From Symsagittifera roscoffensis (Eukaryota > Xenacoelomorpha > Acoela > Convolutidae), in the NCBI RefSeq assembly GCF_963678635.1, contig NC_087063.1:76219617-76283616 (forward strand): 64,000 nucleotides of DNA. The letters are read 5' to 3'. How positions within the stretch are numbered: the stretch's first letter is position 1; each line of letters begins with the position of its first letter. A program made the translations under genes and the position numbers. The notes under the pieces were generated by a model. It saw only the letters and a program-made list of their open reading frames with translations, had not been told where the DNA came from and made no database searches. Shown piece by piece: positions 58,525-64,000 of the stretch.

Positions 58525-59757
58525 AGACTGCTCGTATCAGGGCGAAGCCCTGAATGTTCCGACTGCCTTTTAAGGTTTATGGAGCAGCAGTAATAGCATA
58601 AAAAAATTAAATGAAATAAAATAAAATGAAATTTTTTTTTCTGTAAAATTTGAAATTTTTTATGAAACTCATCCCCCCACACGCCATATAAAGTACAAAA
58701 AGAGAGATTTCGTTCCTTGTAACAAATCAATTATGGCAAATAAGCTTCCTTCAACCAATTTGGATCGATTTCTAAAACGGATTAAATCTCCGCTCACGCG
58801 TTAATTGACAAAGATGGCAATTTTTAAACAACCTTACTTTACAAAAACTCATCATAGGTAAAAAGTTTTTATAAATTTAAGCTAGAACAACAATACAGTG
58901 CTGATTTAAATTAACCGGACAAAACGCGTTAAACTTGAAATTTAAAACGCGTTTTTCTCAAATTGTGTTGAGTTTAGGTAAAAATTATGACGACAAAACT
59001 TGCTTAAATTTTTCGCAGAATTAATATGGTGTAATTTGTTTAGCGAAATTTAGGCCAAAAATTTTACCTCAAAAATGGGTCATTTTGGTTTTTCTTAGTT
59101 AATCAAAAATTACGCCGAATATACTCAGTCGATCACAAACATAATTATATCAAAGAGAGCGCCTTACGTAGCCCAACAAAGTTTAAGCAGGGTATATTCT
59201 TCAAAACATTGTATTAATTAATTTATTTTTGTTTGATTGACAAAAAACTCGTTTTTACTATTTAAAAGATCAACTTTTTATTTAAAAACAATTTTTAAAC
59301 GGTTTGCAATTTTTTTGGAAAATATACCCTTCTTAAAGTTTGTTGGGCTACGTAAGGCGCTCTCTTTGGGATAATTATGTCTGTGATCGACTGAGTATAT
59401 TCGTTGTAATTTTTGATTAACTAAGAAAAACCAAAATGACCCATTTTTGGGGTAAAATTTTTGGCCCGATTTCCGCAAAACAAAATACACCACATTAATT
59501 GTTCTAAAAACTTAAGCAAGATTTGTCTTCATAAGTTTTCACCTAAGCTCAACCCAATTTGAGAAAAACGCGTTTTAAATTTCAAGTTTTACGTGTTTTG
59601 TCCGGTTAATTTAAATCAACACTTTACCTTTTGAATGATGTTGGAAAAATCCGTCAAAAATAGTTGGTTGAAAATTCGAAACTTGTCTGAAGAAAAAAAC
59701 CACCCTAGTACAATTATTCCGGTTTTTTCGTTACGAAAGTCGGAAAAATAATCTACT
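58521..59757 (+). mobile_element. full-length R1 interrupted by MITE
   Basis: Opens with AAGACTGCTCGTATCAGGGCGAAGCCCTG (perfect hairpin), carries the CACACGCCATATAAAGTAC and CTCACGCGTTAATTGAC blocks, and ends TTCGTTACGAAAGTCGG. Removing the MITE at 58896-59624 leaves about 505 bp collinear with other R1 copies. Confidence 0.85.
58896..59624. mobile_element. Tc1/mariner-like foldback MITE, 729 bp
   Basis: Terminal inverted repeats of about 300 bp (58896-59195 and 59325-59624, roughly 90% identical) flank a ~125-bp AT-rich spacer. The outer ends read CAGTGCTGATTTAAATTAACC and, on the other strand, AAGTGTTGATTTAAATTAACC. The flanks are TA (58894-58895) and TA (59625-59626), the target duplication of the Tc1/mariner superfamily, and CAGTG is a common start in that group. 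The host R1 sequence reads straight across once the MITE and one TA are removed. No transposase is encoded; the 71-codon frame inside is a by-product. Confidence 0.85.
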
Positions 59758-60235
59758 ATAAATATCGAAAACGACTCAACGTAAAAAAAAAACTGTTGTT
59801 TTTAAATTTCTTTTCACAGCAACTGGCTATCCATGCTAACATTAGTTTTGCTTTTGTTTTCTTTTGTCAACTGCTATTCAGTTTTTGCCTCAACTTGGAG
59901 CTGAAACTGATTTGAATTGGGAAATGCAGGAATCTGTCGTCTGATTCAGGAATAGCGAGATCTCTTAATCATTCTAATTATCCCCTTTGACAAAAGGTCG
60001 CTTCTGTTTTTTGATCGACTTGTGATCATATTTTAATCAAAGCGTGTCTATAAAATCATATTCTTTTAGCATCAGGAGCAGTGAAAAATGTATTTTGGCA
60101 AATAAGTTAACTGAATTCTACATCAAAAAGCTCCTTTTTCGATGAAAACAAGCTTGCGCAATCTTTTAAATGCTTGGAGAAGCACGAAAATTTAAAGTAA
60201 TCTTCAGTTTTTATTCATTTGTTTTAAATGTTTAG

Positions 60236-60851
60236 AAATCCAAACAGACAGTTGTGAGTTACCATCAGAATAAAAACAGCTGGGGATTCAAACACTCGCC
60301 ACCCGACAGCACTCATCACACTTCGCTACTATCGGGCTCATCCTCCACCAACAAACCCAAACAACCCACCGACCAAAAAACTTCGACCCAATCGAAAACG
60401 AGCGGAGCTTTGCAAATCAAGAAAGAATCGGATCAGAAATCGAATCCTCGGAATCAGCCTCCGAAGATTCTCACTCACGTTTCGAGTGAACCCGACATCA
60501 TAGTCGGAACTAACGACGTTCGCGACGACGCTTTGCTTGGCCGAGCAGCGGATCACCGAGAGCATCGGAAGACTCGGTTTGTGACAAACACACGTCTCAG
60601 TTCCTCGGTTGACCGACCCGAGAGTCGTTACAATCAGCGGAGGAACCCGGAAACAGGTGTACGAAGTCATCAATTAGAACCGAGCGCACGAGGCGAGAGC
60701 GAATTAGCCAGGAGGAGCTCAGCGCAGTCCTTCGACCACTCACAAGCGTCTAATCTCAACTACCAATCGCAGCATTCGAGTACCTTCGCAAACATGTGCC
60801 AAATGGGAAATATCAGTCGGAAACGAAGTGCCAAGTTCCTCAAATCTATCG
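60236..60851 (+). CDS. internal coding exon C of unrecognised gene
   Basis: 616 bases, acceptor TGTTTAG at 60235 and donor ATCG|GTACGT at 60852; phase 0 in, phase 1 out. This is the longest and most GC-rich host exon. The ~205-residue peptide is polar and low in hydrophobics: Ser/Thr/Lys-rich at the start (SSSTNKPKQPTDQKTSTQSK), then Arg-rich segments (DHREHRKTRF, RYNQRRNPETG) and a Ser/Gln stretch. It ends with a basic segment (ISRKRSAKFLKSIG) that crosses into exon D. It reads as a disordered linker with possible phosphorylation sites just before a folded helical part. The antisense frame of 111 codons is a by-product. No family is recognised. Confidence 0.85.
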
Positions 60852-61394
60852 GTACGTACTTGTTGCGGAGTTGATTTTTAATCTATTTTTTTAATGAATT
60901 TTTCAATCGAATTTTTTTCATTTTTTCTGACTTTTTAGTTACAGAGAGGGGGTTAAGTAAGTGAAAAATTCTAAAAGAATTCAATTAATTATAACTAAAA
61001 CAATCTCAGATGAATTAGGTATAAGTCTCTACCTCCGTGGTTTATCTTTTACATAAGTTTCATGAGTGAAAAGACCAGTTTTTCTCTAAAATGAGACCAC
61101 TTTGTTTGAACTTTTCTGGAATCTTAATCTCGACTGAAAAATCTGCAAAACGATACGGCACTTGATCTAGAAGGTTTCTTTGAGTAACCTTAAATCGGTA
61201 GGCAAAAGTAACCTACGCCATAGATCCTTCCCATGCCTTTAGAGGCGGAAAAAATTTTTAGAATTTTAACAAATCTCATCTAAAATTGTAAGACGATACA
61301 TGGTTAAATTCGCCATTTTTTTCAATATTGAATTTTATTTTGATCTATTATATAATCGTTTGTTCACGTTTGTTCACGCTTGAAATGTTTCAAG

Positions 61395-61522
61395 GTCACG
61401 AGACTGTGGCGGATGTGATCCAGCATACTGCAGATCAGAATGCGGTGGACATCCTGTTGCATGCCATCGACCTCGAGTGCATCTCTGTTCTCAAGGAACT
61501 CCTAGACGTGCCTACATTCCTG
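61395..61522 (+). CDS. internal coding exon D of unrecognised gene
   Basis: 128 bases, acceptor TTTCAAG at 61394, donor CCTG|GTCAGT at 61523; phase 1 in, which completes the glycine codon begun by exon C, and phase 0 out. The peptide changes character here: HETVADVIQHTADQNAVDI, then LLHAIDLECISVLKELLDVP, two amphipathic helices of the sort found in alpha-solenoid or helical-bundle proteins. The gene must continue to the right. The exon is GC-richer than its flanks. I cannot name the family; a profile search with exons C and D is the obvious test. Confidence 0.8.
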
Positions 61523-61651
61523 GTCAGTAGTTCAGATTCTTTCAAAAATCTACAACAAAGTTTCTTAAATTTTTATATACCTCTTTCAAAATGTAATTGA
61601 TAAAAACCAACTATTTCACTATGTAGCTATACAATTTTTTGATCTTCTTAG

Positions 61652-61687
61652 TAATTACCCCCTTTCAATAAAGAGGGGGTGTAATTG
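61652..61687. other. hairpin with AATAAA in the loop
   Basis: AATTACCCCCTTT and AAGAGGGGGTGTAATT form an imperfect stem around TTTCAATAAAG. It places a poly(A)-signal hexamer (61667-61672) in the loop. Confidence 0.5.
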
Positions 61688-62140
61688 TTAAGGAATAATC
61701 TAGTTGAATTCTCAGTAGATACCATAGGGGGGGTTTCCTAAATAGACATCAATTTACTAGCCTTTTCTTTTAGAAAAAGGTTCCGAAGTGCAATTTTTGT
61801 TATCCAAACCATAATATATTCATCGAAAGTATTTCCTCGTTTTCATCAATACACTTCTTTGGTCGACGAGAAAAAGGGCCAAAACATTTGTTATTCCCAT
61901 CTTTACAGAGAATCCGCTGCTGCTGTGTTTCAATTAATTAGGTGAAAATTTCGACACATGGACTCATCAGCATATAATGGCAAACCGCAACCCCCATTTT
62001 ACGAAATACCATTTCAAATTTCACTTAAATTTCTGGGCTGCAGAAACTGTTGCATCGCCCTTGCAAACAAATAGGAAGTATTCGGAAATGCTGAAATTGC
62101 TATTTTCCTGGTTCTAAATTTTCAAGTTTTGTTTTTGAAG

Positions 62141-62202
62141 CTCAGTCTAGTCGTTGTATGCAAAAAATCGAAAACTAACCGGACTCCCCGACTTAGAAAT
62201 TT
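62141..62202 (+). repeat. 62-bp repeat shared with 58463
   Basis: CAGTCTAGTCGTTGTATGC to CCGACTTAGAAATTTAA matches 58463-58522 at about 80% identity. Outside R1 contexts it stands alone here. Confidence 0.7.
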
Positions 62203-63421
62203 AATAACGCAACCTTTGCTTTTTAAAATAGTTTAAAATGTGAGCTATACTTTTTAAACTAATGTGGAATTATTCTCGGCTTCATTGAAGATCGCTTTAA
62301 CTAAAAAGATCGCTGGGCTCAAATTCCCGGGAAAAATTGAATTGTTGAGCAGTTAAAAAAATGTGACTAGCTTTCTCCTGGAAATGAATAACTAAAATAG
62401 TGGGAGGTCTTTTCTCATAAAACAATCAATTTTATTGCTTTTTTCAACCTCTGCCTGTGCACTGTTATCTAATAGGAGTGAATAACTACTCCACATAATC
62501 ACTTTTTCAGTTCATATACCAATACTAATTTGCCCTTACCAAGATCATCAAGTACCCCAAGTCCTCAACAGTACTGATTGGCTTAAGCTGATAGTGCAAA
62601 TAACCGATGAAATTGCGTGATCCCAAAACACTAATGCAGCAATCTTGCTGTAAAATGAAAAAAAGCAATTTTTTGGTTTTAGCTTAATTAAAAGTTTCAA
62701 TTTAATACGGAAATCGAAAGAGCCAGTTCTATGGTGAAATTTCGTATTAATTGAATCTAAATTGGATCTAAATTGGCATAAATTTACTAGTTGATTTCGT
62801 TTTAACTTATAAGAAGGAAACTTACAATTAGTTTTTCCTACCTTTTTTCCAAGTTTTCCTCCCTTGAGTATTTCTTTTTTTTCGGCTTTACGAACGTTCG
62901 GTTGATTTGGTGGTACCAGTCATTATTAACCCATTTCCTCTGGCGTTCAATCAGAATACGTCGCAAATGTCACAACCGTCTGCGAAACAGGAACCATTAT
63001 GACGTCTTATAAGTTGAAATTTAGTACAAAAAATTTGACGAAAAGAATACTTTTTTTTCACTCAACGTTCTAGCCCTGAAAACTTTAATCAAATTAAATC
63101 TGAAAGTTTTTTTCAACTTGTGTTCGTAAAAATTTTTAACTAACTAGTTCCTAAAAAATTCACGTAAAATTTCAAGCAAATTGCCTCCAGCTAAAACCAA
63201 GGTTCTTATTGTCCTGAAATTTGTAAAAATTAGCAAAATGATTGTACTCGGTGTTGTTGATTTTTGTCTAGACATATTTTGTCTAGACATAATTTTGACA
63301 TGTTTACTATCAGGTTGTAATAGATTCGGTGGAGACCAACTTTGATTTGATTTTGATCAATTTCTGGTAATCCACAGGGTTTGAAAAAAAAAGATGGAGA
63401 GGGTTGAAAAAATACAATTAG

Positions 63422-63550
63422 GGCTGGGCGGATTTATGGTTTTTTTCAAGGGGATCGAGCAAGTTTTCAAAAAAAAAAAAAATTTGCAGACCTCTTTTGT
63501 CCCCCTCAAAATCAATATAAATTGGCGCCGAAAGTTTTTTTTAAAAATTG
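63422..63550 (+). mobile_element. hAT-like MITE remnant
   Basis: GGGCTGGGCGGATTTATGG is a degraded terminus. TTTGTCCCCCTC and TTGGCGCCGAAAG recall inner blocks of the family. It is short and weak. Confidence 0.4.
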
Positions 63551-64000
63551 GGATACCCAAGCTCGTTAAACAACGATAATAAGACGATGGTATATAGTTG
63601 GATTTTAAGACTAGTTAATAAGTATAGGTTGGTTTTAGTAGTTTAAAAGTAATAAGCTTAAGCGTGATTAGACGCCATGCTAAACTAAAGTTAGTCAAAA
63701 CTTTTCGTTAAAAAGGTTTAATTAGATTATTCAGAATCCACAGAACAATGACTGGCACCTCATGTTCTAAAAAGCGGTTGATCTTTGGTATAAAATCTTC
63801 AAAAAAATTAGTCCAATAACTTAATTCAATATGAATGTTGAAATGACACTATTTCTGTTTAAAACTAATTGATGGTACAATCATCTATCTTTTCCACCCA
63901 AGGAACAAGAGCAAGATTGAAAAGTAGCAACTTGAAGTATAAATGATTTTATTACATACCACAAGTCATTTTACTCAGTTAATATGAGCACTGCGGGTTT

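Larger units (their letters stand above)
56836..60235. other. intron B-C packed with mobile elements
   Basis: About 3.4 kb with GTAAGT and TTTAG ends. It holds an hAT-like copy (56960-57275), R1 pieces (57912-58465), a complete R1 carrying a Tc1-like MITE (58521-59757), and little else. Confidence 0.7.
61523..64000. other. non-coding, probably intronic
   Basis: No confident exon after exon D. At about 62925-63000, CCAG followed by an open stretch (INPFPLAFNQNTSQMSQPS, ending in TGA) has host-exon-like composition. Its phase does not fit exon D and its acceptor is poor. The rest is AT-rich with repeat fragments. Confidence 0.45.

Noticed and set aside
60338-60673. 111-codon frame antisense to exon C
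   Set aside because: Mirror of a GC-rich coding exon; the plus-strand frame has matching splice phases on both sides.

Overview
This is an AT-rich, gene-poor, repeat-dense nuclear DNA window from a metazoan, most likely an invertebrate. Evidence: split coding exons with GT-AG introns up to about 3.4 kb, a Ty3/gypsy LTR retrotransposon, a decayed MULE/FLYWCH-type transposase, non-autonomous hAT-like and Tc1-like elements, and long A/T homopolymers. The splice acceptors are short (TTTCAG, TTTAG), which resembles nematodes but does not prove it. There are no bacterial-style operons, rRNA genes or CRISPR arrays. A 200-N gap lies at 47425-47624.

Layout. 0.6-1.7 kb: MULE transposase pseudogene (minus strand). 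4.8-11.7 kb: old repeat complex, with a diverged foldback, three diverged ~1.3-kb tandem units, and nested insertions (an hAT-like MITE with a perfect 8-bp target duplication, and one copy of a ~500-bp family I call R1 inside another R1). 11.7-19.9 kb: non-coding DNA with a LINE reverse-transcriptase remnant and a degenerate tRNA-like sequence. 19,959-28,878: a 4,460-bp unit present twice in direct tandem, almost identical, each copy holding an array of quasi-palindromes centred on GGAATCC. 31-32.9 kb: a GC-richer patch that looks like a promoter (TATATAAAA) plus a non-coding first exon ending in a strong AAG|GTAAGT donor. 36,712-43,660: a Ty3/gypsy element on the minus strand with two 329-bp LTRs, 5-bp target duplications, gag, protease, broken RT, RNase H and integrase. 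44-53.4 kb: non-coding with R1 and other repeats. 53,442-61,522: four plus-strand coding exons whose reading phases agree at every junction (368 codons of a larger gene I do not recognise). R1 copies and a Tc1-like foldback MITE lie in its introns.

The four exons are the only convincing host coding sequence. If the promoter and first exon at 32.5-32.9 kb belong to the same gene (inference only), the LTR element sits antisense in a ~20-kb first intron. Most of the rest is transposon-derived. The relative ages of several insertions can be read from nesting: R1 before the Tc1-like MITE, R1 before the hAT MITE, and the ~1.3-kb tandem units before R1. The 4.46-kb duplication (about 0.2% divergence) and the LTR element (about 1.2% between LTRs) are the youngest large events.
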